Positions 20,661 to 30,511 of a stretch of 64,000 nucleotides of DNA are shown here, one piece after another. The DNA is taken from positions 5,501,001 through 5,565,000 of the forward strand of contig NZ_CP043627.1 in assembly GCF_016804325.1 (NCBI RefSeq), given 5' to 3'. This DNA comes from Methylobacterium aquaticum. Lineage in GTDB: Bacteria > Pseudomonadota > Alphaproteobacteria > Rhizobiales > Beijerinckiaceae. A program made the translations under genes and the position numbers. Every line of letters begins with the position of its first letter. Position 1 is the first letter of the stretch. Below the pieces are notes generated by a model. It was not told the origin of the DNA. It did no database searches and saw only the letters and a program-made list of their open reading frames with translations.

Positions 20661-21317
20661 TTACGCCGCCTCGTCCCGCTTGCCGAGCCGCTTGTCGAGG
20701 TAGGTGTCCACCGTCTGGGTCAGCTCGTCGACCTTGCCGTCGAAGAAGTGGTTGGCGCCGTCGACGATCTGGTGCTCGATGATGACGCCCTTCTGGGTCT
20801 TCACCTTCTCGATCACCGGCATCACCTCGCGGGCCGGCGCGACCCGGTCCTCGGAGCCGTGCACGAACAGGCCCGAGGACGGGCAGGGGGCGAGGAAGCT
20901 GAAATCGTAGCGGTTGGCCATCGCGGCGATCGAGATGAAGCCCTCGATCTCCGGGCGGCGCATCAGCAACTGCATGCCGATCCAGGAGCCGAACGAGACG
21001 CCGGCGATCCAGCAGGCCCGGGCCTCGGGGTTGACCGCCTGCACCCAGTCGAGGGCGGCCGCCGCATCCGACAGTTCGCCGACGCCGTGGTCGAACGCGC
21101 CCTGGCTGCGGCCGACGCCGCGGAAGTTGAAGCGCAGCGCCGCGAAGCCGCGATTCGCGAACGTATAGAACAGGTTGTAGACGATCTGGTTGTTCATCGT
21201 GCCGCCGAATTGCGGATGCGGGTGCAGCACGATGGCGATCGGGGCGCCCTTCTGCTTCGGCGCCTGGTAGCGCCCCTCCAGCCGACCGGCGGGACCGGCG
21301 AAGATGACCTCGGGCAT
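20661..21317 (-). CDS. Alpha/beta hydrolase, function unknown
   Basis: This 218-residue soluble hydrolase carries the N-terminal VLHPHPQFGGTMNN motif of the small YfhR/YitV-like group. The nucleophile elbow is GVSFGS (Ser108), with likely acid Asp157 in HGSEDRV and His190 in VDGANHFF. The catalytic triad looks complete; the substrate is unknown. It is divergent from the suf operon, and the tandem Irr-type boxes lie in the shared 245-bp region, so it might share iron control. Confidence 0.85.
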   Translation of the reverse strand: MPEVIFAGPAGRLEGRYQAPKQKGAPIAIVLHPHPQFGGTMNNQIVYNLFYTFANRGFAALRFNFRGVGRSQGAFDHGVGELSDAAAALDWVQAVNPEARACWIAGVSFGSWIGMQLLMRRPEIEGFISIAAMANRYDFSFLAPCPSSGLFVHGSEDRVAPAREVMPVIEKVKTQKGVIIEHQIVDGANHFFDGKVDELTQTVDTYLDKRLGKRDEAA

Positions 21318-21413
21318 GAACGACCTCTTTCTTCAACGGTGCGTGAGCGCGGCGCGGGAACGGCTGGGAGCCGCCGATGCTTGACTCGGGGTCGGTCTCC
21401 CATAAAAGCACCC

Positions 21414-21448
21414 TTAGAACGATTCCAGTGGACTAGAATCATTCTAAA
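21414..21448 (+). promoter_or_regulatory. Tandem Irr-type iron control elements before the suf operon
   Basis: TTAGAACGATTCCA (21414-21427) and CTAGAATCATTCTAAA (21433-21448) both fit TTAGAA-N3-TTCTAA, the iron control element bound by Irr in alphaproteobacteria. The second contains a perfect TAGAAT-C-ATTCTA palindrome; the first has two mismatches. The centres are about 20 bases apart, two helical turns. Position, 115 bases before the first suf gene, fits iron control of Fe-S assembly known in rhizobia. Confidence 0.65.
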
Positions 21449-21562
21449 GAACTGGGTGCCGTTGTTCCCGGCCTCGCGCCGGCCAGCACGCACCATTCGA
21501 TTACGTGTGTCCGGGGCGGGCCTTAGCACGGCCCCCGGGGGAAAGGCAAAGGAATTCAGCGC

Positions 21563-22738
21563 ATGGAGCGCGCGCGGGCCTATCTCGACCACAACGCGAC
21601 CTCGCCCCTGCGGCCCGAGGTGGCGGAGGCGGTCGTGCGCGCGCTCCATGATCTGCCCGGCAACCCGTCCTCGGTCCATCGCGAGGGGAGGGCGGCGCGC
21701 TCGGCCATCGAGGCGGCGCGGGCCATGGTCGCGACGCTCGCCGGGGTGAAGCCGTCGCAGGTGGTGTTCACCGGCGGCGGCACCGAGGCGGCGAACGCGG
21801 TCCTGTCGGGCGCGTTGCGCCGGCGCGGCCTGCCGGCGCCGACCCGGCTGCTCATCGGCGCGACCGAGCATCCGTGCTGCCTGCAAGGCCACCGCTTCCC
21901 GGCGCACGAGACCGAGACCCTGCCGGTCGATGCCGACGGGGTCCTCCGCCTCGATCATCTGGAGGCGCGGCTCGCGGCCTGTGCCGCCGAGGGTGTCACC
22001 GCCCTCGTTTCGGTCCAGGCGGCGAACAACGAGACCGGCGTGGTCCAGCCCCTGGCGAGGGTTGCGGCGCTCGCATGCCAGTACGGCGCCCTGCTCCACA
22101 GCGACGCGGTCCAGGCCGCTGGACGGATATCGATCGCGCGCAATATATTTGCCGCCGACGCCCTGACCCTGTCGGGGCACAAGCTCGGGGCGCCGAAGGG
22201 CGTCGGCGCGATCGTGCTCGGGGAGGGCGTGACCCTGGACGCCCCCTTCCTCCGCGGCGGCGGGCAGGAGGGGCGCCTGCGGGCGGGGACCGAGAACGTG
22301 CCGGGCATCGTCGGGTTCGGAGTCGCGGCGGACCTGGCGCTGGCGGCGATGCCGGCGGAGGCCCTCCGCCTCGCGGCCCTGCGCGACGCGATCGAGGCGG
22401 GCGTGCGGGCGCGCGCACCCGATGCGGTGGTGTTCGGGGCGGGGGCCGAGCGCTTGCCCAACACGCTGTGCTTCGCGGTGCCGGGGCTCAAGGCCGAAAC
22501 GGCCCTGATCGCCCTCGACCTCGATGGTGTAGCGGTCTCGTCCGGGGCGGCCTGCGCCTCGGGCAAGGTGTCTCGCTCCGGCGTGCTCGCGGCGATGGGG
22601 GTCGATTCCGCCCTGTCCGTAGGCGCGTTGCGCGTGAGTTTGGGGTGGAACAGCCGGCAGGAGGACGGGGAAAGGTTCCTCGCGGCCTTCGATCGGCTGG
22701 TTTCATCCCTATATAAGCGCCGGGAGCGGGCCGCGTGA
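21563..22738 (+). CDS. Cysteine desulfurase, IscS/NifS type, first gene of suf operon
   Basis: This 391-residue PLP enzyme removes sulfur from cysteine for Fe-S cluster assembly. Lys207 in LSGHKLGAPKG binds PLP; Cys331 in SSGAACASGKVSRSG is the persulfide cysteine on the long mobile loop typical of group I desulfurases. It opens the suf operon, distinct from the group II SufS encoded at 26521. Pairs of desulfurases in one suf operon are known in rhizobia. sufB follows after 69 bases. Confidence 0.92.
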   Translation: MERARAYLDHNATSPLRPEVAEAVVRALHDLPGNPSSVHREGRAARSAIEAARAMVATLAGVKPSQVVFTGGGTEAANAVLSGALRRRGLPAPTRLLIGATEHPCCLQGHRFPAHETETLPVDADGVLRLDHLEARLAACAAEGVTALVSVQAANNETGVVQPLARVAALACQYGALLHSDAVQAAGRISIARNIFAADALTLSGHKLGAPKGVGAIVLGEGVTLDAPFLRGGGQEGRLRAGTENVPGIVGFGVAADLALAAMPAEALRLAALRDAIEAGVRARAPDAVVFGAGAERLPNTLCFAVPGLKAETALIALDLDGVAVSSGAACASGKVSRSGVLAAMGVDSALSVGALRVSLGWNSRQEDGERFLAAFDRLVSSLYKRRERAA

Positions 22739-22807
22739 TCGCGCCCCCCGCCACCGGCCGTGTCATCACCTCGCGGCCCTTGAAGCCGTAAGCGGTAGGA
22801 GACGGGT

Positions 22808-24277
<1,470 letters not shown>

Positions 24278-24288
24278 TCACCCTCCAA

Positions 24289-24313
24289 GGCTTCCGGCTC
24301 ATCGCCGGAAGCC
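24289..24313 (+). terminator. Hairpin between sufB and sufC
   Basis: A perfect ten-base stem, GGCTTCCGGC and GCCGGAAGCC with loop TCATC, sits twelve bases after the sufB stop. A weak T-rich stretch (GAATTTTGCTTTA) follows 13 bases later. It may be an attenuator or mRNA processing/stability element rather than a full terminator, since sufC must still be expressed. Confidence 0.45.
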
Positions 24314-24386
24314 GTCCACGCCCTGAATTTTGCTTTAACGGATGCTGTGCCGCGCGGTCGGCCGCTCCCGTCAGGACTGCTCTACC

Positions 24387-25139
24387 ATGCTGGAAATCAA
24401 GAATCTGGTCGTCAACATCGAGGACAAGCGCATCCTCAACGGCCTCAGCCTGACCGTCAACGACGGCGAGGTCGCCGCCATCATGGGGCCGAACGGCTCC
24501 GGCAAGTCGACCCTGTCCTACGTCATCGCCGGCAAGGAGGACTACGAGGTCCTCGACGGCGAGATCCTGCTCGACGGCGAGAACATCCTGGAGATGGAAG
24601 CCGACGCCCGCGCGGCGGCCGGCATCTTCCTGGCCTTCCAGTACCCGCTGGAGATCCCGGGCGTCGGCACGATGACCTTCCTCAAGGCGGCGATGAACGC
24701 CCAGCGCAAGACCCGCGGCGAGGACGAGCTGACCACGCCCGACTTCATGCGCCAGGTCTTCGCGGCTGCCGACAAGCTCGAGATCAACCGCGAGATGCTC
24801 AAGCGCGCCCTCAATGTCGGGTTCTCCGGCGGCGAGAAGAAGCGCATGGAGATCCTCCAGATGGCGCTCCTGTCGCCGCGCTTCTGCGTCCTCGACGAGA
24901 CCGATTCCGGCCTCGACATCGACGCGCTGCGCATCGTCTCCGAGGGCGTGAACGCGCTGCGCGCCCAGAACCGCAGCTTCCTCGTCATCACCCACTACCA
25001 GCGCCTGCTCAACCACATCGTGCCCGACACCGTGCACGTGATGGCGCAGGGCCGCGTGGTGAAGTCCGGCGGCAAGGAGCTCGCCCTCGAGCTCGAGGCC
25101 TCGGGCTATGCCGAGTACCGGGCGAGCGAGGCCGCGTAA
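24387..25139 (+). CDS. sufC: Fe-S cluster assembly ATPase SufC
   Basis: This 250-residue ABC-type ATPase powers the SufBC2D scaffold. Walker A is GPNGSGKS (residues 34-41), the signature is [11 protein letters not shown], and Walker B is [14 protein letters not shown]. The start at 24387 gives the family N-terminus MLEIKNLVV; a 45-base in-frame extension upstream has no support. sufD begins three bases after the stop. Confidence 0.96.
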   Translation: MLEIKNLVVNIEDKRILNGLSLTVNDGEVAAIMGPNGSGKSTLSYVIAGKEDYEVLDGEILLDGENILEMEADARAAAGIFLAFQYPLEIPGVGTMTFLKAAMNAQRKTRGEDELTTPDFMRQVFAAADKLEINREMLKRALNVGFSGGEKKRMEILQMALLSPRFCVLDETDSGLDIDALRIVSEGVNALRAQNRSFLVITHYQRLLNHIVPDTVHVMAQGRVVKSGGKELALELEASGYAEYRASEAA

Positions 25140-25141
25140 CC

Positions 25142-26461
25142 ATGGCCGACGTCACGACCCTCCGCACCGCCGCCGAGACCGGGCTGTCCAAGCTCTTCGA
25201 GGTCCAGCGGCTCAAGCTCCCGGGGGCGGCCATCGCCCGCGAGGAAGCCTTCCGCTATTTCGAGGCGGCGGGCCTGCCGCATCGCCGCGTCGAGGCGTTC
25301 AAGTACACCGACCTGCGCGCCGCCGTCCGCGAGGCCGCGCCGCCGGCCGAGGCGCCCGAGCCTGAGACCGCCCGCAACGCGGTCAAGACCGCCCGGGGCT
25401 TTGCCGGGATCGAGGCCGCGCGCCTGACCTTCGTCAACGGCCACCTGGTCGCCGCGCTCTCCGACCTCTCGGGCCTGCCCGAGGGCCTGGAGGTGGTCAC
25501 CCTCGCCAAGGCCATGGCCGAGGGCCACCCGCTCCTCGACCATCTCGCTCCGGTCGAGCAGACCCGCGAGAACCCGATCTACCAGCTCAACGCCGCCTTC
25601 ATGGCGGACGGGGCGGTGATCCGGGTCGAGGCCGGCGCCAAGATCGAGCGGGCCCTGCACCTGCGCTTCATCGGCACCGGCGAGGCCGCGTTCTCGACCG
25701 CGACCCGCGTGCTGGTCGTGGCAGACGACGATGCCGAGGTGACGCTGCTCGAGAGCCACGAGGGTCCGGACGGGATCGCCTACCAGCCCAACGACGTCCT
25801 CGACGTCGTGGTCGGCGACCGCGCCCGCGTGCTGCACAGCCGGCTCAACATCGAGGGCGATGCCGCCATCGCGCTCTCGACCGTCTCCGCCCGCCTCGGC
25901 GCCGGCTCGCATATCGAGACCGTCAACGTGGTGACCGGCGCGGTGCTGTCGCGCCACCAGCTCTACCTGCACTTCGCAGGCGACGACGCGACCGCCACCG
26001 TCAATGGCGCCGCGATGATCCGCAACGGCCAGCTCGCCGACTCGACGCTGCTGGCCGACCACGCGGCGGTCGGCGGCATCAGCCGCGAGCAGTTCAAGAC
26101 GGTGATCGACGGCGACGCCACCGGCGTGTTCCAGGGCAAGATCATCGTCCGGCAGATCGCCCAGAAGACCGACGGCAAGATGAAGTCGGACTGCCTCCTC
26201 CTCACCGACGAGGGGCAGATGATGAACAAGCCGGAGCTGGAGATCTTCGCCGACGACGTGGCCTGCGGTCACGGTGCCACCTGCGGCGCGCCGGACGAGG
26301 ACCTTCTGTTCTACCTGATGGCCCGCGGCCTGCCGCGGCCCCAGGCCGAGAGCCTGCTGGTCCAGGCCTTCCTCGGCGAGGCGATCGAGGCGGTGACCCA
26401 CGAGGGGGCCCGCGACGCGATGATCGCCGAGATCGAGGCCTGGCTCGCCCGCCGCGGCTAA
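25142..26461 (+). CDS. sufD: Fe-S cluster assembly protein SufD
   Basis: The 439-residue partner of SufB in the SufBC2D scaffold has the N-terminal helical region with RRVEAFKYTDLR (residues 47-58) and the C-terminal beta-helix core ending in VACGHGATCGAPDEDLLFYLMARGL, which holds the conserved Cys/His of the family. The start is supported by tight spacing to sufC. A GC hairpin separates it from sufS. Confidence 0.95.
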   Translation: MADVTTLRTAAETGLSKLFEVQRLKLPGAAIAREEAFRYFEAAGLPHRRVEAFKYTDLRAAVREAAPPAEAPEPETARNAVKTARGFAGIEAARLTFVNGHLVAALSDLSGLPEGLEVVTLAKAMAEGHPLLDHLAPVEQTRENPIYQLNAAFMADGAVIRVEAGAKIERALHLRFIGTGEAAFSTATRVLVVADDDAEVTLLESHEGPDGIAYQPNDVLDVVVGDRARVLHSRLNIEGDAAIALSTVSARLGAGSHIETVNVVTGAVLSRHQLYLHFAGDDATATVNGAAMIRNGQLADSTLLADHAAVGGISREQFKTVIDGDATGVFQGKIIVRQIAQKTDGKMKSDCLLLTDEGQMMNKPELEIFADDVACGHGATCGAPDEDLLFYLMARGLPRPQAESLLVQAFLGEAIEAVTHEGARDAMIAEIEAWLARRG

Positions 26462-26470
26462 GAAACGACC

Positions 26471-26492
26471 GGGCCGGCCTACGGGCCGGCCC
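26471..26492 (+). terminator. GC hairpin between sufD and sufS
   Basis: A nine-base stem GGGCCGGCC/GGCCGGCCC with loop TACG lies nine bases after sufD. It has no T-run, so read-through is expected. It may reduce downstream expression or protect the upstream mRNA. Confidence 0.35.
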
Positions 26493-26520
26493 CTCTCACG
26501 CCCATGCACGAGAGACCGAG

Positions 26521-27765
26521 ATGAACGCACCCGTCCTCCAGACCCCCTACGACGTCGAGGCGATCCGGGCGCAATTCCCGATCCTGTCGCAGCAGGTCTA
26601 CGGCAAGCCGCTGGTCTATCTCGACAACGCCGCCTCGTCGCAGAAACCGAGGGCGGTGATCGACGCCATGTCGGGCGCGATGGAGACGGCCTATGCCAAC
26701 GTGCATCGCGGCCTGCACTTCATGGCGAATGCGGCGACGGAGGGCTTCGAGGGCGCGCGCGAGACGACGCGGCTTTTCCTCAACGCCCGCTCCACCGACG
26801 AGATCATCTTCACCCGCAACGCCACCGAGGCCTACAACCTCGTGGCGACCTGCATGGGCTGGGCCGGGCTGATCGGCGAGGGTGACGAGATCATCCTGTC
26901 GATCATGGAGCACCATTCCAACATCGTGCCCTGGCACTTCCTGCGCGAGCGCCGCGGCGCCGTGCTGAAATTCGCCCCCGTCGACGACGAGGGCAACTTC
27001 CTGGTCGAGGAGTTCGAAAAACTCTTCACCCCGAAGACCAAGATGGTGGCGATCAGCCACATGTCGAACGTGCTCGGCACGATCACCCCGGCGGAAGAGA
27101 TCGTCCGCATCGCGCATGCCCACGGCGTGCCGGTGCTGCTCGACGGCGCCCAGAGCGCGGTCCACCAGGCGATCGACGTCCAGGCCCTCGATTGCGACTT
27201 CTTCGTCTTCACCGGCCACAAGGTCTACGGGCCGACCGGCATCGGCGTGCTCTACGGCAAGAAGGAGTGGCTGGAGCGCCTGCCGCCCTACCAGGGCGGC
27301 GGCGAGATGATCGAGATCGTCGAGGAAGAGCGCATCACCTACAACGCACCCCCGCACCGCTTCGAGGCCGGCACGCCGGCGATCATCGAGGCGATCGGGC
27401 TCGGCGCCGCGCTCGAATTCATGATGTCGCTCGGCCGCGAGCGGATCGCCGCCCACGAGGCGCACCTGCTGGCCTACGCCCAGGAGCGCCTGCGGGCGAT
27501 GAACAGCCTGCGGATCATCGGTACGGCGAAGAACAAGGGAGCGGTGATCTCCTTCGAGATGAAGGGGGCGCACGCCCACGACATCGCCACGGTGATCGAC
27601 CGCCAGGGCGTCGCGGTGCGCGCCGGCACCCACTGCGCCATGCCGCTGCTCAAGCGCTTCGGCACCACTTCGACCTGTCGCGCCTCGTTCGGCCTGTATA
27701 ATACGACGGCGGAGATCGACGCCCTCGTCTCGGCCCTGACCCGGGCCGAACGGATGTTCGCGTGA
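26521..27765 (+). CDS. sufS: Cysteine desulfurase SufS
   Basis: This 414-residue group II desulfurase supplies sulfur to SufB through a SufE-type partner, which is not in the window. PLP lysine is Lys234 in FTGHKVYGPTGIG; the catalytic cysteine is Cys372 in RAGTHCAMPLL, on the short rigid loop of SufS enzymes. RBS GAGACCGAG-type sequence precedes the ATG. sufT follows after seven bases. Confidence 0.96.
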   Translation: MNAPVLQTPYDVEAIRAQFPILSQQVYGKPLVYLDNAASSQKPRAVIDAMSGAMETAYANVHRGLHFMANAATEGFEGARETTRLFLNARSTDEIIFTRNATEAYNLVATCMGWAGLIGEGDEIILSIMEHHSNIVPWHFLRERRGAVLKFAPVDDEGNFLVEEFEKLFTPKTKMVAISHMSNVLGTITPAEEIVRIAHAHGVPVLLDGAQSAVHQAIDVQALDCDFFVFTGHKVYGPTGIGVLYGKKEWLERLPPYQGGGEMIEIVEEERITYNAPPHRFEAGTPAIIEAIGLGAALEFMMSLGRERIAAHEAHLLAYAQERLRAMNSLRIIGTAKNKGAVISFEMKGAHAHDIATVIDRQGVAVRAGTHCAMPLLKRFGTTSTCRASFGLYNTTAEIDALVSALTRAERMFA

Positions 27766-27772
27766 GGACCCC

Positions 27773-28162
27773 ATGACCGATACCCCCGCCGCGAGCGGCG
27801 CGAATACCCCGTCGCTGAACGCCCAGGTGAGCGCCTCCGCGATCCCGCCGGAGGAGCTGGACCGGCTGACCGACGGCATCGTCGCGGCGCTCAAATCCGT
27901 CTACGACCCGGAGATTCCGGCCGACATCTACGAGCTCGGCCTGATCTACCGGGTCGACATCGCCGACGACCGCAACGTCGCCATCGACATGACCCTCACG
28001 GCGCCGGGCTGCCCGGTGGCCGGCGAGATGCCGGGCTGGGTCGAGAACGCCGTCTCGACGGTGCCCGGCGTCGCCGGGTGCAACGTCACCATGGTGTTCG
28101 ACCCGCCGTGGGACCAGAGCCGGATGTCCGACGAGGCCCGCATCGCCCTCGACATGTGGTGA
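27773..28162 (+). CDS. sufT: SUF system MIP18-family protein SufT
   Basis: The 129-residue protein is of the DUF59/MIP18 family, which helps mature or transfer Fe-S clusters. The motif VYDPEIPADIYELGLIY (residues 43-59) and Cys80 in LTAPGCPVAG are family hallmarks. An N-terminal tail of about 25 residues is rich in Ala/Ser. It is the last gene before the operon is interrupted by the leftward Uma2 gene. Confidence 0.93.
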   Translation: MTDTPAASGANTPSLNAQVSASAIPPEELDRLTDGIVAALKSVYDPEIPADIYELGLIYRVDIADDRNVAIDMTLTAPGCPVAGEMPGWVENAVSTVPGVAGCNVTMVFDPPWDQSRMSDEARIALDMW

Positions 28163-28168
28163 GGCGGC

Positions 28169-28762
28169 TCAGCGCATCGCATCGGTGATGCGGGGCGGGA
28201 AGGTCAGGTCGTAGTAGATATCGGCGAGCGCCAGCCGCGCGCCGATCTCCGGCAGATCGATGACGGCCTCCAGCCCCTCGATCCGCTCCGGTCGCCACTC
28301 ATCGCCTTCGCGGCGGTAGAGAAGGGCGACCGGTGCCACGGTCTCGATCAACAGGATGCAGCGCAGCGTAGGGTGTCGCTTGTACTCCTCCAGCTTCAGT
28401 GTCTGATCGACTCCGAATGTCGAAGGCGAAGCAACCTCGACGACGAGGCGCGGCTCGCGGGCTTCGTGGGTGTCGTAAGCCACAGGCCTGCACTCGATCA
28501 TGACGTCAGGCCGTCGAATCGACGTGATGCTGGTACGAATGGCGATATCGTCAGTGGTCGGTCGGCAGCCCGATCCGCGAAGCTGATTGCCGAGGCTGAT
28601 GATTACGTTGACCGTCACTTGATCATGCTGCTGACTGGCTCCGGTCATCATCCGGTGCTTCGGGATCGGAATCCCGTCGACAAGCTCGAACGGTTCGTCC
28701 TGACCCTCCTGCCAGCGAAAGAACTCTTCCGGCGTCATCCGCCGCCGCGCCGCATCCGCCAT
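28169..28762 (-). CDS. Uma2-family (PD-(D/E)XK-like) restriction endonuclease-fold protein
   Basis: The 197-residue product begins MADAARRRMTPEEFFRWQEGQ. The nuclease-fold core is visible as IRRPDVMIECRP followed by EPRLVVEVASPST, giving the Asp...Glu-x-Ala pattern of Uma2 proteins. It ends with a YKRHPTLRCILLIE helix-strand. The family is very common in cyanobacteria and some alphaproteobacteria and its biological role is poorly known. It lies head-on between sufT and sufA, six bases from sufT, and so probably inserted into an ancestral suf operon. Confidence 0.85.
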   Translation of the reverse strand: MADAARRRMTPEEFFRWQEGQDEPFELVDGIPIPKHRMMTGASQQHDQVTVNVIISLGNQLRGSGCRPTTDDIAIRTSITSIRRPDVMIECRPVAYDTHEAREPRLVVEVASPSTFGVDQTLKLEEYKRHPTLRCILLIETVAPVALLYRREGDEWRPERIEGLEAVIDLPEIGARLALADIYYDLTFPPRITDAMR

Positions 28763-28897
28763 CGCCGCCTCCGTGATGGCCCATCCTAGCACATCCCTCC
28801 GGTGGACCATCGGCAACGGGATGCTTATCTTTCGAGACGTACCCTCACGCCTCAACCGCCCGGGCCTTGAACCCGGCCGCCGGAGAGAGTTTTGAAC

Positions 28898-29278
28898 ATG
28901 GCACCGAGCTTCAAGGTGATGTCGCTGACCGAGGCCGCCGCCGAGCGGATCAAGGGCATCATGGCCGACGCCGAGCGCCCGATCGCGGGCCTGCGCGTCG
29001 GGGTCAAGAACGGCGGCTGCGCCGGCATGAGCTACACGATGGAATATGCCGAGGAGCGAAAAGCCGGCGAGGACATGATCGAGGACAAGGGCGTCCGCGT
29101 CTTCATCGATCCGAAGGCGGTCCTGTTCCTGCTCGGGACGCAGATGGATTTCCAGACCACGAAGCTGTCGTCGCAGTTCGTGTTCAACAATCCCAACCAG
29201 ACCTCGGCCTGCGGCTGCGGCGAATCGGTCGCGATCACGCCCGCCGATCCGAACGCGCTCACGGCCACCCACGCCTGA
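28898..29278 (+). CDS. sufA: A-type Fe-S carrier SufA
   Basis: This is a 126-residue HesB/IscA-family protein. The three cluster-ligating cysteines are Cys41 (NGGCAGMSY) and Cys105/Cys107 (SACGCGES). It transfers clusters from SufBC2D to target proteins. The ATG at 28898 is chosen because GGAGAGAG lies eight bases upstream; a TTG six bases earlier is less likely. It is separated from sufT by the opposed Uma2 gene, so it presumably has its own promoter in 28763-28880. Confidence 0.93.
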   Translation: MAPSFKVMSLTEAAAERIKGIMADAERPIAGLRVGVKNGGCAGMSYTMEYAEERKAGEDMIEDKGVRVFIDPKAVLFLLGTQMDFQTTKLSSQFVFNNPNQTSACGCGESVAITPADPNALTATHA

Positions 29279-29286
29279 GGGCGCAG

Positions 29287-29320
29287 CCTTCCCCCGCTCG
29301 CATCCGCGCGCGGGGGGAGG
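29287..29320. terminator. Terminator-like hairpin between convergent sufA and GGDEF gene
   Basis: CCTTCCCCCGC (29287-29297) and GCGGGGGGAGG (29310-29320) form an eleven-base stem with one G-T pair and a twelve-base loop. It sits in the 45-base gap between two convergent genes. There is no T-run on either side. Confidence 0.4.
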
Positions 29321-29323
29321 GGA

Positions 29324-30388
29324 TCAGGCGACGTCGTGCATCGGCTCGACCGGCACGCTGTCGTCGACCACCTGGTTGCGGCCCGCCCGCTTGGCGGTGA
29401 ACATGCAATGGTCGGCGCGCTCCAGCAGCGACACCGCCGTATCGCCGCGCCGGTAGGCGGCCAGCCCGACCGAGATGGTGATCCGCCCCAGGCTCTCGCC
29501 GGTGGAGCGCTTCACGAGCTCGCGGCCCATCACGCTGGTGCGCACCTTCTCCGCCACCACGCGGGCCTCGTCCCGGGTGCTCCCCGGCAGGATGATGCCG
29601 AATTCCTCGCCGCCGAACCGCGCGATGGTGGTGCGCGGCTCGACGCTCTCGCGCATCGTCATCGCCACGAGCCGCAGCACCTGGTCGCCGGTGAGGTGGC
29701 CGTAGAGGTCGTTGAAGCGCTTGAAGTGGTCGATGTCGAGGACGACGAGGCAGACCGGCTGTCCCTGCACCGCGGCGTGGTCGACCGCCTTGTGCAGCAT
29801 CTCCTCGAAATGCTTGCGGTTGCCGATGCCGGTGAGCGGATCGGTCAGCGATTCGACGCGCACCGCCTCCAGCGTCTCGCGCAGGCTCTCGATCTCGTTG
29901 CGGCTCTCGCGCATCCGCGCCTCGAGGGTGCGGTTGTTGGCCGCCACGTCCCGGGTGGTGACGACGAGCGAGGAGACGATCTCCCGCACCCGGGCGCGGT
30001 TCACCGCCGGGGCGGCCAGGTCCTGGGTGAAGGCCTGCAGCGAGGCACCGTAGCGCGCGGTCGAGCCCAGCGCCGCGTCGAGCATCTCCATGATCTGCTC
30101 GATCTCGGTCAGCACGCCGCTGCTCGCCCGCTCGGTCTCGAGCGAGAGCTTGCGACCGTCGAGGTAGGTCTCGAAGAGCTGGTCGACATGGCCGTCGGCC
30201 AGGGTGCCGTGCTCGGCGGTGAGCCGCTTCACGGCCTCGATGAGCTGGGCGTTCAGGCCGGCGACGTAGGTGTACCAGACGGCATAGCTGCGCGGCGTGG
30301 CCGACGAGCGGTACGCCTTCATCAGTTCCATGGCCCGCTGACCGAACAAGAAGCTCCGATCGAGGTCGGTGCTGCTCAGGTCAGACAT
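29324..30388 (-). CDS. GGDEF-domain protein (putative diguanylate cyclase)
   Basis: The 354-residue product probably makes cyclic di-GMP. Residues 1-170 are helical, with an AVWYTYVAGLNAQL segment typical of an N-terminal domain common in Methylobacterium-type cyclases, and a coiled coil near 140-175. Residues 180-345 form the GGDEF domain with DPLTGIGNRKHFE, DIDHFKRFNDLYGH and an active-site RFGGEEFGI (GGEEF variant, about residue 262). No RxxD inhibitory site precedes it. GGAG lies seven bases before the ATG. No membrane segment is seen, so it is likely cytoplasmic. Confidence 0.9.
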   Translation of the reverse strand: MSDLSSTDLDRSFLFGQRAMELMKAYRSSATPRSYAVWYTYVAGLNAQLIEAVKRLTAEHGTLADGHVDQLFETYLDGRKLSLETERASSGVLTEIEQIMEMLDAALGSTARYGASLQAFTQDLAAPAVNRARVREIVSSLVVTTRDVAANNRTLEARMRESRNEIESLRETLEAVRVESLTDPLTGIGNRKHFEEMLHKAVDHAAVQGQPVCLVVLDIDHFKRFNDLYGHLTGDQVLRLVAMTMRESVEPRTTIARFGGEEFGIILPGSTRDEARVVAEKVRTSVMGRELVKRSTGESLGRITISVGLAAYRRGDTAVSLLERADHCMFTAKRAGRNQVVDDSVPVEPMHDVA

Positions 30389-30511
30389 CGAACGTCTCCG
30401 CGCTGGGCGCCGGCTTCGTGCCGGCGCCTCTCTCCGACCTGTAGGGTCTGTCCGTGGAGAAGCAGTTAAGGCCCGAAGAAATTATGGCCTGACGAGCGAG
30501 AAATCCGGTGT

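Noticed and set aside
28763..29272. A 367-residue version of the Uma2 protein
   Set aside because: The extra N-terminal part is antisense to sufA and has no family similarity.
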